Shown: positions 1-8,598, numbered from the stretch's first letter. The stretch: 64,000 bases of DNA from VXYL01 sp965200375 (GCA_965200375.1 OZ241353.1:3286001-3350000); one strand, 5' to 3'. Translations and numbers: made by a program. Notes: generated by a model from the sequence alone, not told the origin.

Positions 1-58
1 CAGACCGGCGCGGTGCCGCCAGCTCATCCGTCATTGCAATCGGGTTTGGCCCGCTAGC
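1..58. repeat. Left arm of a 58-base imperfect inverted repeat
   Basis: This segment matches the reverse complement of 1878-1935 over its whole length, with roughly 50 of 58 positions identical and two one-base gaps. The core CCGTCATTGCAATCGGGTT is identical in both arms. The match reaches the first base of the window, so the arm may continue further left. It could be the end of a mobile cassette or one copy of a dispersed repeat. No transposase is visible between the arms. Confidence 0.75.
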
Positions 59-108
59 ATCCCGCCAGCATCTCGGCCATGCCGCAAGGGACGCGGCAAG
101 ACGAGGTT

Positions 109-183
109 TGGAGCGGGAAACGGGGATTGAACCCGCGACCCCAACCTTGGCAAGGTTGTGCTCTACCACTGAGCTATTCCCGC
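109..183 (-). tRNA. tRNA-Gly (GCC anticodon)
   Basis: Read on the minus strand this is a 75-base cloverleaf. The acceptor stem GCGGGAA pairs with TTCCCGC, and the 3' CCA is encoded at 111-109. The D arm is AGCTCAGTGGTAGAGC, the anticodon loop holds GCC (151-149) between TT and AA, and the T arm carries GGTTCAATCC. Glycine identity follows from the anticodon. The gene lies 9 bases from the start codon of the divergent glycosyltransferase gene. Confidence 0.97.
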
Positions 184-192
184 TCGCGGACG

Positions 193-1377
193 ATGAGTAT
201 GCCGAACCCCGCGGAGGATGGCAAAGGCAAGGCCCCTGGACGGGCTGGGCGTGGCGGTGCCGTCGCTCGATCCGCCTCCTCCAAGCCGCAACTGGCGACG
301 CCGCGCTCGCCCACCGAGGCGATACTGGTGGCGGTGTCGCCCGCAGTGTGCGGCGGCGACGGCTACCGCCGCATCCTCGGCGAGTTGGCGCCGTACGCGA
401 CGGGACGGCGCTTGTACCTGTGCCATCCCGGGGGGGCCGGCCCTGCCCAGGCGCAGGAGGCTGCGGCGGCCCTCGGCTTGGCCGCGTTGTCGGTGCCTGG
501 CGACGTTGGGTCGGCCATCCGCTACGGCATGGAGGAGGCCGACCACCTTGCGGTCCTCGACGGCGACGGGCAGTCGGACCCCAGGGTGCTCGATGCGTTG
601 TTCGCCGAGCTGCGGTCGGGCATCGATGTCGCAGTGGCGTCGAGCACGGCGCCGGGCGCGGTCGTCCCGGCGGGGTCTCCGCAGGGGCGCGTGACCACTG
701 CCCTCGTCCGTCTCTGCATCCGCCTCCTGGTCCCGTGTCGCGGCGTGCGGGATCCGTTGTCCGGCTGCTTTGCCCTGCGACGATCGGCCTGGCGCCGCGT
801 GGCCGCCCGCGTCGACAGCGGCGGCGCTAAGTTCTTGGTGGATCTGCTGCCGGCTGCGGGAGCGCTGCAAGTACGAGAGGTCCCGGTTGTGCTCCGCAGT
901 GGCGGCAGCGAGGACGGCGCAACAAGCCTCGTGGCGCGCTGGCAGCTGATCGTGTCCATCGCCCGTGGCGCATTGCGGCTGCGGCTGCCGCGCCGGTGGC
1001 TGAGCTTCGCTGGCGTAGGGGCGCTGGGCACCGTCACGGACGCGTTGCTCACCGGCGCCTGCATGGGCGTTGGCGGGCTGCCCTTCGGCGTCGCGCGAAC
1101 AGTCGGCCTCGCCGTCGGCATGACGCAGAACTACCTGCTCAACAACCGCCTCACCTTTCTGGAAGCCGGCGCTGCGCCGACGTTGCGGGGTTGGGCGTTG
1201 TTCGGCGTCTGCCAAGCGCTGGGCGCCTTGGTGAACTGGGGCGTCTCGGTGACGACCTATCTGGCCGGGGCGCCGTGGCTGGGCGCCCTGCTGCTGGGCA
1301 CTCTCGCCGGCATGGCGCTGAACTTCGCCACCGCGTCGAGGCTGGTCTGGCCAGCGACCACGCCGGCAGGCGAGTAG
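193..1377 (+). CDS. GT2 family glycosyltransferase with C-terminal GtrA-like membrane domain
   Basis: The N-terminal half resembles dolichol-phosphate mannose synthase type GT2 enzymes. It has an acidic nucleotide-sugar and metal site LDGDGQSDP with aspartates near residues 123, 125 and 129, and a DPLSGCFALRR segment typical of that family near residue 190. The C-terminal 120 residues are hydrophobic with about four membrane helices and an NYLLNNRLTF motif, as in GtrA proteins. The architecture suggests transfer of a sugar from a nucleotide donor to a polyprenyl phosphate at the inner membrane. Start ATG 193 is chosen because any earlier start would overlap the tRNA; ATG 199 is an alternative. 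No good ribosome binding site is visible. The acceptor and sugar are unknown. Confidence 0.8.
   Translation: MSMPNPAEDGKGKAPGRAGRGGAVARSASSKPQLATPRSPTEAILVAVSPAVCGGDGYRRILGELAPYATGRRLYLCHPGGAGPAQAQEAAAALGLAALSVPGDVGSAIRYGMEEADHLAVLDGDGQSDPRVLDALFAELRSGIDVAVASSTAPGAVVPAGSPQGRVTTALVRLCIRLLVPCRGVRDPLSGCFALRRSAWRRVAARVDSGGAKFLVDLLPAAGALQVREVPVVLRSGGSEDGATSLVARWQLIVSIARGALRLRLPRRWLSFAGVGALGTVTDALLTGACMGVGGLPFGVARTVGLAVGMTQNYLLNNRLTFLEAGAAPTLRGWALFGVCQALGALVNWGVSVTTYLAGAPWLGALLLGTLAGMALNFATASRLVWPATTPAGE
196..224 (-). promoter_or_regulatory. Candidate sigma-70 promoter of tRNA-Gly
   Basis: On the minus strand a -35 TTGCCA (5 of 6 consensus positions) at 224-219 is followed by a 17-base spacer and a -10 CATACT (4 of 6) at 201-196. 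This would start transcription a few bases before the mature tRNA 5' end at 183. The promoter lies inside the first codons of the divergent glycosyltransferase gene. It was found by eye. Confidence 0.5.
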
Positions 1378-1534
1378 CGGTTCGCGCCGCCGGTGATCTC
1401 GGCGGCTGGCACGTTCGCCGGCGCACGAGTTCCATAGACATGGCCTACGGCGATGTCAGCCCATGCGACTCCCTTGGGCAGTTGACGTAGTGCTAAGGTG
1501 GCGACGTTGATGGAGTTGACAGGAGACCCACACC

Positions 1535-1882
1535 GTGAGCAGCGCGAGCGGTGCCTGGAGCGGCTGGGCGCAGATGATGACGGTGGTGGTCGCCGTGGTG
1601 GGCGCTGCATGGGGGCTTGCGTGGTCGCTCGGCGGCAACTTCGAGCGGCTCGGCGCTGCCGTGGAACGCAACGCGAAGGCTATCGAGAGCAACGCGAAGG
1701 CCATCGAGAGCAATGCCGCGGCCATCGAGCGGAACGCGCACCTGTACACGGAGGCGCTGGCTCGCGTGCAGGCGTCGGTGGACGAGAACCGCGCCGTCAT
1801 GGTCGAGAACGCCGCGGCGATAGCTCGGCTCGCGGGCCAGTACGCGGAGCATGTTCGGCGTCACGATGGCGGCGGAAGCTAG
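1535..1882 (+). CDS. Small membrane-anchored coiled-coil protein, function unknown
   Basis: This 115-residue protein starts at GTG with AGGAG about 8 bases upstream. Residues 10-32 form one hydrophobic membrane segment. The rest is a hydrophilic helix made of near-exact seven-residue units (NAKAIES, NAKAIES, NAAAIER) followed by further heptads, so it is very probably an oligomeric coiled coil on one face of the membrane. I do not recognise a family or function. Its TAG stop lies inside the right arm of the flanking inverted repeat (1878-1935), which suggests gene and repeat move or evolve together. Confidence 0.7.
   Translation: MSSASGAWSGWAQMMTVVVAVVGAAWGLAWSLGGNFERLGAAVERNAKAIESNAKAIESNAAAIERNAHLYTEALARVQASVDENRAVMVENAAAIARLAGQYAEHVRRHDGGGS
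1670..1732 (+). repeat. Three 21-base coding repeats
   Basis: Units at 1670-1690, 1691-1711 and 1712-1732 encode the heptads of the small coiled-coil protein. The first two differ by a single base. Confidence 0.8.
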
Positions 1883-1935
1883 TGGGTCAACCCGATTGCA
1901 ATGACGGATGGGCTGGCGGCACGGGTGCCGATCTG
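1878..1935. repeat. Right arm of the 58-base imperfect inverted repeat
   Basis: This is the partner of 1-58 in opposite orientation. It overlaps the stop codon of the coiled-coil gene and extends into the intergenic region before pcm. The remaining spacer up to 2080 holds no recognisable gene. Confidence 0.75.
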
Positions 1936-2080
1936 GACCATCACTCCAATGTGGCTTTTGTACTAGCGTCCCGTGCGGTCCGCGACCTTGCGTCGGCCAA
2001 TTGCCACCGGCATGGAGCGGCACCGTCCAGGAATCGACTTGCCGTCCTTGACGGTGGCGAGCCGGTGATCCTCGTTCGGG

Positions 2081-2893
2081 CTACGGACCGCCCGTCAGCG
2101 GCACGAAGCGCACCGGGAAGAGCCGGCCCAGGCGCTGCTCCCGTTTGTGGTAGATCGCCAGTTCCTGGAAGCCGTCCTCCGGCCCTAGGGGCATCACGAG
2201 GCGGCCGTCTTCGGCGAGCTGTTCGAGCAGCGCCGGGGGAATCTCTTCGGCTACCGCGGTGACGACGATGCCGTCGAAGGGCGCCCGATCCGGCCAGCCC
2301 CGCCAGCCGTCGCCTTCACGCACATGCACGTTGTCGTAGCCGAGCCTCGCCAGCCGCTCCGTGGCGCTGGCCGCCAGCGCCGGAACGATCTCAATGGTGT
2401 ACACCGTCCTGGCGAGGCGAGCCAGCACCGCCGCCTGGTAGCCGGAGCCGGTCCCCACCTCCAATACGTTGTGGTGCGGCGCCACGTCCAGCAGCTGGGT
2501 CATGACGGCGACGATGAACGGCTGCGAGATGGTCTGGCCGTGGCCGATGGGCAGCGGGTGGTTGGCGTAGGCGAGGCTGCGGTTGCGCGGCAGCACGAAC
2601 AGCTCCCGGGGCGTTGCCCGCAGGGCCGCCAGCACCGGCGCGTCGATGCGTTCGATGCCGGTGTAGGGGGCGGTGCGACGAGCGTCGTCGCCGATCTCCG
2701 CCAGCAGCCGCTCCATCGGCGTGGTCGGGGCGTCCTGCGGGCGTCGGGCGGCCGGCTCCTGGCCTACGACTGCCGATTCGCCCGCGCCCTCTTCGCTGGC
2801 GGCGTCTGTCGCGCCCAATGCTGCTGCCAGCAGCCCCGCCGCCGCTACGAGCTGCACGAGAGCATCGAGCAGCCGGCGCGGTGCCGGGCCCAC
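2081..2893 (-). CDS. pcm: Protein-L-isoaspartate O-methyltransferase, possibly exported
   Basis: The enzyme repairs isoaspartyl residues in damaged proteins using S-adenosylmethionine. The family core begins near MERLLAEIG and shows ISQPFIVA, the SAM-binding LEVGTGSGYQAAVLA, and the late segment EEIPPALLEQL. The core alone from ATG 2716 would be 211 residues, the usual length. Starting instead at GTG 2893 adds about 59 residues with two arginines and a hydrophobic stretch (LVAAAGLLAAALGA) that looks like a signal peptide. Exported Pcm variants are known. The long form overlaps the 3' end of selO by 49 bases. The start choice is uncertain; the family assignment is not. Confidence 0.88.
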   Translation of the reverse strand: MGPAPRRLLDALVQLVAAAGLLAAALGATDAASEEGAGESAVVGQEPAARRPQDAPTTPMERLLAEIGDDARRTAPYTGIERIDAPVLAALRATPRELFVLPRNRSLAYANHPLPIGHGQTISQPFIVAVMTQLLDVAPHHNVLEVGTGSGYQAAVLARLARTVYTIEIVPALAASATERLARLGYDNVHVREGDGWRGWPDRAPFDGIVVTAVAEEIPPALLEQLAEDGRLVMPLGPEDGFQELAIYHKREQRLGRLFPVRFVPLTGGP

Positions 2894-4503
2894 TCCGGCC
2901 GCTTGGCGGCGTAGCGTTCCTTGCCTGGCTGTTCCTGATAGGGGCGGCGGAGCACGTCCATCCACTCCGAGAGCGCGGAGAAGTCGCCCGCTTCCGCCTT
3001 GTCGATGGCGAGCTGCGCCAGGTAGTTGCGGGGCACGAACAGCGGATTGTTGGCGTTCATGCGCGCCACGCGGGCCTGCTCCGGTTCGCCTTCCCGGCGC
3101 AGCCGGGCGGCGTAGGCGGCGAGCCACGCTTCGGTGCGCTCGCGCAGCGTCGGCGTCAGCGCCGTCGGGGCGTAGTAGGCATCGAGCAGCGGTTCCAGAG
3201 CCGGGGCGTCCCGGTCCACCTGCGCCAGGCGGCGAAAGAACAACGTCATGTCCGTCTCGGCCGCGGCCAAGATTGCGAACAGCTCTTCGGCCAGAGCGGC
3301 GTCCTGTTCCGGTCGGTAGCAGGGCAGGCCGAGCTTGGCCGCGGTGGCCGCTTCGAACTCCCGCCGATAGCGGACCGCGAAGTCCTCCAGCACGTCGCGC
3401 AGCGGCGCGGCATCGCCGATCAACGGGCCGATCACGGGAAAGACGGCGTTCGCAAGCTGCAAGAGATTCCACTGGGCTATTGCCGGCTGCTGGCCGAAAC
3501 GGTAGCGCCGGCCGGCGGCGTCGGTGGTGTTGGGCGTCCAGTTCGGGTCGTAGTCTTCCAGCCAGCCGTAGGGACCGTAGTCGATGGTGAGCCCCAGCAC
3601 GGCCATGTTGTCCGTGTTCATCACCCCATGCACGAAGCCGACGCGCATCCACTGCGCCACCATGGTTGCCGTCCTGGCCGCCACCTCGCCGAACCAAGCC
3701 AGATAGCGGCTCTTGGCATCGCCGTGCTCCGCAAGGTGCGGGAAGTCCGCGGCGATGGTGAAGTCCAGCAAGCGGCCCAGCAGCCCCGTGTCGCGCCGCA
3801 CCGCGAGGATCTCGAAGTGGCCGAAGCGGGTGAAGGAAGGTGCCATGCGGCACACCACGGCCCCAGGCTCCGGCGCCGGGTGGCCGTCGTAGAGAATGTC
3901 GCGCACCACTTCCTCGCCGGTGAGCGCCAACGACAGGGCGCGGGTCGTGGGTACGCCGAGGTGGAACATCGCCTCGCTGCACACGAACTCCCGCAGCGAC
4001 GAGCGCAGCACCGCCAGGCCGTCGGCGGTGCGCGAGTAGGGCGTGGGGCCGGCGCCCTTCAGCTGCAGGGTCCAGCGTTCGCCGCGGCGGTTCACGGCCT
4101 CGCCCAGGTTGATGGCGCGGCCGTCGCCCAGCTGGCCGGCCCAGTTGCCGAACTGGTGGCCGCCGTAGCAGGTGGCGATGGGTGCCATGCCGGGCAGCAG
4201 GCGGTTGCCGGCGAACACCTGGGCGAATGGTCCGGTAGCGTCCACGGCGCTGGGCAAGTCGACCAGCGCCGCCGCATCCCCGGACCAGCCGACGAGTCGC
4301 GGCGCCGGCGCTGGCTTCGGGGCCACCCGGGAGTAGCACGCCGCCACTTGGCGGCGAAAGTTGCGCCGCTCCGGGTCTTCCGGCAGGGCGTCCGCGAAAC
4401 GGTTCTCGAAGCGCAGCGCCGCCAGGGTTTCCTCGGCGCCGGCCGTCGTCCCGCCGGGCAGAACCGGGGCCGTCTCCGCCGCCAATGCCGCCGCGCCCGC
4501 CAT
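2845..4503 (-). CDS. selO: SelO (YdiU) family protein adenylyltransferase
   Basis: SelO is a pseudokinase-fold enzyme that transfers AMP from ATP to protein hydroxyl groups, with a proposed role in redox stress. The 552-residue product carries the family hallmarks CYGGHQFGNWAGQLGDGR, LQLKGAGPTPYSRTADG, LRSSLREF, and HGVMNTDNMAVLGLTIDYGP with the metal-binding Asn and Asp. It ends in CSS, in the place where eukaryotic SelO has selenocysteine. The start ATG 4503 follows the stop of the fbpB-like gene by 10 bases, so the genes are probably co-transcribed. Length is slightly longer than E. coli YdiU (478 residues). Confidence 0.95.
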   Translation of the reverse strand: MAGAAALAAETAPVLPGGTTAGAEETLAALRFENRFADALPEDPERRNFRRQVAACYSRVAPKPAPAPRLVGWSGDAAALVDLPSAVDATGPFAQVFAGNRLLPGMAPIATCYGGHQFGNWAGQLGDGRAINLGEAVNRRGERWTLQLKGAGPTPYSRTADGLAVLRSSLREFVCSEAMFHLGVPTTRALSLALTGEEVVRDILYDGHPAPEPGAVVCRMAPSFTRFGHFEILAVRRDTGLLGRLLDFTIAADFPHLAEHGDAKSRYLAWFGEVAARTATMVAQWMRVGFVHGVMNTDNMAVLGLTIDYGPYGWLEDYDPNWTPNTTDAAGRRYRFGQQPAIAQWNLLQLANAVFPVIGPLIGDAAPLRDVLEDFAVRYRREFEAATAAKLGLPCYRPEQDAALAEELFAILAAAETDMTLFFRRLAQVDRDAPALEPLLDAYYAPTALTPTLRERTEAWLAAYAARLRREGEPEQARVARMNANNPLFVPRNYLAQLAIDKAEAGDFSALSEWMDVLRRPYQEQPGKERYAAKRPEWARHRAGCSMLSCSS

Positions 4504-4513
4504 GTCGGCGATG

Positions 4514-6136
4514 TTAGCCCATCGCCCGGCGCGACCGGCCGCGCTCTGCGACGCCGAGCAGAATCGCCGGCACGATGCCTGCGGCGACAATGGCCAGCGC
4601 CGCAGTGGACGCCTCGGCGAGGCGCTCGTCCGCTGCCAGGCGGTAGACGCGGGTGGCCAGCGTCTCGAAGTTGAACGGCCGCAGGATGAGCGTCGCCGGC
4701 AGTTCCTTCGTCACGTCGATGAACACAAGCAGCGCCGCGCTGGCCGCGGCGCCGCGCAGCAGCGGCGCGTGGATCCGACGCAGGACGCGGCCGGGCGGGG
4801 CGCCGAGCGTGCGGGCCGCTTCGTCGAGGTGCGGATGGACTTGCGCGAGGCCGCCTTGGCAGGCGTTGTAGGCGGCGGTGAGAAAGCGGGCGAGGCACGC
4901 GAACACCAGCGCCGCGGCGGTGCCGGTGAGCAGCAGGCCGGCGTTCCAGCCCAGGGCGTCGCGGAGCAGCTGCGCGAGCGCCCGGTCGATGGCCGCAAGG
5001 GGCACCAGCACGCCGACCGCCAGCACGGTGCCGGGCAGCGCATAGCCAAGCGTTGCCGTGCCCACTGCCAGGCGGGTGGCGGGACGAGGGCGTAGCCGCT
5101 CGGCGTAGGCCAGCCACAGGGCGAGGGCCACTGCCAAGAGCGCCGTGACGCTGGCTACGCCGACGCTGGCTTGCACGAACTGCCCGAAGCCGCGCCCCAG
5201 CAGCGGATCGCCCACCGCGATGGCGTGGCGGCCGAGCACGGCGACGGGAATCGCGAAGCCGAGCAGCAGCGGCGTCGCCACGGCGACGGTTGCCGTTGCC
5301 GCCCGCCAGCCGCGCAGCCGCGCCAGCGGCGCTGGCGCCGACGGCGCCACGGGATTGTGGAAGCGGCCCCGACGGGCCCAGCGTTCGCCGAGCACCAGCA
5401 GGGCCACCAGGCCGAACAGGCAAGCCGCGAGCAGCAGCGCCGCCTGCCGGTCGCCGGCCGCGAACCAGGTGCGCAGAATGCCGGTGGTGAACGTGGGCAC
5501 GCCGAAGTACTCCACCACGCCGTAGTCCGCCACGGCCTCCATCATGGCCAGCGCCACGCCGCCGGCGACCACTGGACGCGCCGCCGGCAGGGCAACCCGC
5601 CAGAACGCTCGGCGACGGCTGGCGCCCAACCCCCGCGCCGCCTCGAGCAACGATCGCGCCTGGTTGGCGAAGGCGACGCGGGCCAGCAGGTAGGCGTAGG
5701 GATAGAGGACGAAGCCGAGCACCAGCGCCGCGCCGCCGAGGGAGCGAATCGGCGGCAGCACGGCCCCCTGCCAGCCGAACGCCTGCCGCAGCCCCCGCTG
5801 CACGGGGCCAGCGAACTCCAGCAGGTCCGTGTAGACGTAGGCGACGACGTAGGCGGGCACCGCCAGCGGCAGCATCAGAGCCCAGGAGAGCAGCCGCCGG
5901 CCCGGAAACTGCCGGGTGGCCACCGTCCAGGCCGTGGCGACGCCCAGCGTCGCAGCGAGCGCGCCCACCAGCACGGCGAGCGCCACGGTGTTGAACACGT
6001 AGCCCGGCAGCACCGTCTGCCGCAGATGTTCCCAGGAGGCGGAAGCCGGCGTGAACAAGGCAGCGCACACGACTGCCACCGGCACGGCGACGAGGGCCGC
6101 GACCAGCCAGGCGCCGAGGGTCCAGAAGCGGTTCAC
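4514..6136 (-). CDS. fbpB: Ferric iron ABC transporter permease, fused two-domain FbpB/SfuB type
   Basis: The 540-residue polytopic protein is made of two homologous permease halves with about 12 membrane helices. Each half has an EAA-type loop for docking the ATPase: EAARGLGASRRRAFWRV in the first and EAARTLGAPPGRVLRRI in the second. This arrangement is typical of Fe3+ uptake permeases. The start is GTG 6136 (VNRFWTLGAW), beginning directly before the first helix. Partners are the ATPase at 7552 and binding protein at 8656, but these lie on the other strand beyond a DNA methyltransferase. The permease gene is transcribed with selO and pcm downstream. Confidence 0.92.
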   Translation of the reverse strand: MNRFWTLGAWLVAALVAVPVAVVCAALFTPASASWEHLRQTVLPGYVFNTVALAVLVGALAATLGVATAWTVATRQFPGRRLLSWALMLPLAVPAYVVAYVYTDLLEFAGPVQRGLRQAFGWQGAVLPPIRSLGGAALVLGFVLYPYAYLLARVAFANQARSLLEAARGLGASRRRAFWRVALPAARPVVAGGVALAMMEAVADYGVVEYFGVPTFTTGILRTWFAAGDRQAALLLAACLFGLVALLVLGERWARRGRFHNPVAPSAPAPLARLRGWRAATATVAVATPLLLGFAIPVAVLGRHAIAVGDPLLGRGFGQFVQASVGVASVTALLAVALALWLAYAERLRPRPATRLAVGTATLGYALPGTVLAVGVLVPLAAIDRALAQLLRDALGWNAGLLLTGTAAALVFACLARFLTAAYNACQGGLAQVHPHLDEAARTLGAPPGRVLRRIHAPLLRGAAASAALLVFIDVTKELPATLILRPFNFETLATRVYRLAADERLAEASTAALAIVAAGIVPAILLGVAERGRSRRAMG

Positions 6137-6198
6137 GGCTGCGGCGCCTCCCGTTTCGCCCCGCGAGGGGCAGCGTCCGGCGGCGTCTGGGACGGTTG

Positions 6199-7446
6199 CT
6201 AGACCCTGCCTGGCCACGCGGCCGAGACGTCGAACTCGACCAGCGCCTTCTTGGAGTTGCGCTTGCGGATCGGCCGCACTGCCACGTCGGCGAATCCGCG
6301 CTTGCGCAACATCGTGGCGTAGAGCTGTTCCGTCGGCACCAGCACCCCGTAGAACGTCGAGTTTCCCACGATGTAGTGAACGCGCGCTCCCGGCTTCAAC
6401 ACCCTCGGCAGGCTGTCGAAGTGTCGCGCCATGTCCTCGCAGTACTTGGCGACGTACGCCGCCAGCAGGACGCTGTTGGCGTTGGTCTGCGCCGCGATCC
6501 GCGCCACGATGCCGTCCAGGTCCTCGGGGAGGCGGCGATCCTGCCGCCGGGTCCAAGTCCCGAGACGGCTGGTGGCGATGCCCCAGGTGCCGCCGATGGC
6601 CTGCCAGTCGAGTTCGCCAGCCTCGCTGGCACAAGTCAAATAGCCAAGCCAGTACATGTACGGTCGAAGCTCGCGGATGTAGGACATGCGGTTAGCATAC
6701 GGCGGCGAAGTCACCACCAGGTCGAAGCGCTCTGCCGAGACTCGCAGCAGGTCCCGCGCATCGTCCTGGACGACTGTGGCGACGCCGAGCGGGCAGTCGC
6801 TCGCCCCGCGAAGAACGAACCGAAGGTCGTCCAGGAACAGCGTGCTCGGATCCAAGTCCATTTGCAGCCGGCCTTGCGGGCAAGGAGAGTCCGCGTCCTT
6901 GAACGACATGGACTGATGGTCGAAGGCGGCGTTGGAGAGCTTGATCAGCGTGCGGCAGAACGCCACGTGCAGCAAGTCGCGCACCGCGCTGTCCGCCGCC
7001 GACACCAGGATCGCCGCCTTGAGGCGGCAGAGAAAACGCGTGGCCGCCTTGGACCACCAGCGCTCTATCCTGTGGATGTCGGGCGCCGGCGCTGGCGCCA
7101 GGGTCTCCCGGCGTGTCGCGCCAACTGCCTCGAGCCCCGCGGCCTTGGTCTCGGCAAGCAGCGTTGGGGAGTAGCCGCTGGTCTTGGCGCGTGCAAGCCA
7201 CACCAGGAAGGGGTTGATGTCGACGGTGGTGGCCCGATGCCCTCGGGCAACCGCACACAGAGCCGTCGTACCCGTGCCGCAGAACGGATCCAGGACATTC
7301 AAGCCCTCGCCGTAGCGGGAAATGACCTCCTCCACCACCTTGACGGAGTAGGCTGGCGTAAGCCGCAGCCAACCGTGCCGTCCGGTCTTCGCATTGAACG
7401 CCTGCGTGTAGTCGGCGCGCTGGCGCAACCGGCCTGCCTCTCGCAC
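6199..7446 (-). CDS. Solitary DNA methyltransferase (TSPPY type)
   Basis: The 415-residue protein has a SAM-binding motif LDPFCGTGTT at residues 52-61 and a catalytic motif TSPPY at 246-250. This places it among amino-methyltransferases acting on N4-cytosine or N6-adenine. The SAM motif precedes the catalytic motif with about 185 residues between them. No endonuclease gene lies next to it, so it looks like an orphan modification enzyme, though a distant partner cannot be excluded. The start is GTG 7446, directly after an in-frame stop. It sits between fbpB and fbpC, which normally belong to one operon. Base specificity and target site cannot be read from the sequence. Confidence 0.85.
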   Translation of the reverse strand: MREAGRLRQRADYTQAFNAKTGRHGWLRLTPAYSVKVVEEVISRYGEGLNVLDPFCGTGTTALCAVARGHRATTVDINPFLVWLARAKTSGYSPTLLAETKAAGLEAVGATRRETLAPAPAPDIHRIERWWSKAATRFLCRLKAAILVSAADSAVRDLLHVAFCRTLIKLSNAAFDHQSMSFKDADSPCPQGRLQMDLDPSTLFLDDLRFVLRGASDCPLGVATVVQDDARDLLRVSAERFDLVVTSPPYANRMSYIRELRPYMYWLGYLTCASEAGELDWQAIGGTWGIATSRLGTWTRRQDRRLPEDLDGIVARIAAQTNANSVLLAAYVAKYCEDMARHFDSLPRVLKPGARVHYIVGNSTFYGVLVPTEQLYATMLRKRGFADVAVRPIRKRNSKKALVEFDVSAAWPGRV

Positions 7447-7551
7447 TCAATCGCTCCCCAGGTCCAGCAGGGTTTGGAGCACGGCAGCGCTGGGGTGCCG
7501 CGGGATGTCAGCCCGTCTCCTCGTGGGGACAGCTTCAGTATATTGCTCGGC

Positions 7552-8574
7552 ATGGCCTTGGAGTTTCGGGACATCGGGCATCGCTACGGCCGCGAGGCGG
7601 TGCTGCGGGGCGTCTCTCTGGCGGTGCCCGCTGGCGAGGTCACCTGCGTGCTGGGGCCCTCGGGGAGCGGCAAGACCACGCTGCTGCGCCTTGCGGCCGG
7701 CTTGGAGCCGTTGCAGGCCGGCTGCATCCGCTTGGACGGCGAGCCGCTCGCGGCGCCGGGCCGGTCGCCGCCGCCGGAAGCCCGCCCGGTGGGGCTGGTG
7801 TTTCAGGACCATGCGCTGTTTCCGCACCGCACCGTGGGCCAGAACGTCGCCTTCGGCCTCGCTGGCCTGCCGCCGAGCCAGCGTCGGGACGTGGTCCGCA
7901 AGCAGCTGGAAGCGGTGGCCCTCGCCGACTTCGCCGGCCGCTACCCGCACACCCTCTCCGGCGGCCAGCAGCAGCGGGTGGCGTTGGCCCGGGCGCTGGC
8001 GCCGGCGCCCCGGGTGATGCTGCTCGACGAGCCCTTCGCCAACGTAGACCCGACGCTGCGCCGGGCCCTGCGCGAAGATGCCCGTCGCGCCCTGCGCGCC
8101 GCCGGCAGCGTGGCGATAGTGGTCACCCACGACCCGGACGAGGCATTGGAGTTGTCGGACCGCATCGCCGTCCTGGACGCCGGGGAAATGGTGCAGGCCG
8201 GCGAACCGGCCACGGTGTGGCGCCAGCCGGCGTCCTTGGCGGTGGCGATGCTGTTTGGACAGTCGCAGCGGCTGGCGGGCACGGTTTCGAGCGGACGGGT
8301 AGGCACCGCCTTTGGCGATGCGGGCCCCGCGGCCGGGGCGGAGGAGGGTGCCGCCGTGGACGTGGTGGTGCGGCCCACTGCGGTGGCTTTGCGACCGGAC
8401 GACGCCGGACCCCGCGTGGCGGACGTTCGATTTCTGGGGGACCGCTACCTGGTGCTCGTCGAGGCGGCTGGAGAGACGCTCCGGGCCAGCGTGCCGGCGC
8501 TGGGCGGCTTGGCCCCGGGCGACCGCGTGACGGCGACTTTCGCTGCCGAGGGCACGTTCCTGTATCGGCGCTAG
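7552..8574 (+). CDS. fbpC: Ferric iron ABC transporter ATP-binding protein
   Basis: The 340-residue ATPase energises iron import. It has Walker A GPSGSGKTT (residues 35-43), Q-loop VFQDHALFPH, signature LSGGQQQR (135-142), Walker B VMLLDEP (155-161) and H-loop VVTHD. A C-terminal regulatory region of about 100 residues contains VVVRPTAVALRPDD, as in FbpC and MalK-type ATPases. Start ATG 7552 gives a normal length. It faces away from the methyltransferase gene and is followed after about 80 bases by the binding protein. Confidence 0.93.
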   Translation: MALEFRDIGHRYGREAVLRGVSLAVPAGEVTCVLGPSGSGKTTLLRLAAGLEPLQAGCIRLDGEPLAAPGRSPPPEARPVGLVFQDHALFPHRTVGQNVAFGLAGLPPSQRRDVVRKQLEAVALADFAGRYPHTLSGGQQQRVALARALAPAPRVMLLDEPFANVDPTLRRALREDARRALRAAGSVAIVVTHDPDEALELSDRIAVLDAGEMVQAGEPATVWRQPASLAVAMLFGQSQRLAGTVSSGRVGTAFGDAGPAAGAEEGAAVDVVVRPTAVALRPDDAGPRVADVRFLGDRYLVLVEAAGETLRASVPALGGLAPGDRVTATFAAEGTFLYRR

Positions 8575-8580
8575 CGAGTG

Positions 8581-8598
8581 CTGCGCCAGAGGGCGCAG
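8581..8598. other. Stem-loop between fbpC and fbpA
   Basis: A perfect seven-base stem CTGCGCC/GGCGCAG encloses a four-base AGAG loop directly after the fbpC stop. There is no T-run, so it may be a weak terminator or an mRNA processing or stability element that separates the expression of fbpC from that of fbpA. Confidence 0.45.

Noticed and set aside
1257..1610. Minus-strand frame of 117 codons with a protein-like stretch (LRQLPKGVAWADIAVGHVYG)
   Set aside because: It overlaps both the glycosyltransferase 3' end and the coiled-coil gene, lacks a ribosome site and shows no recognised family. It could be a remnant but is not supported.
1..1935. Insertion sequence identity for the inverted-repeat segment
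   Set aside because: No transposase or target-site duplication can be seen, and the segment contains a tRNA and an ordinary glycosyltransferase.
2614..4674. A 686-codon plus-strand frame opposite selO and pcm
   Set aside because: selO and pcm on the minus strand carry clear family motifs. The plus frame is rich in Arg, Gly and His with no domain.
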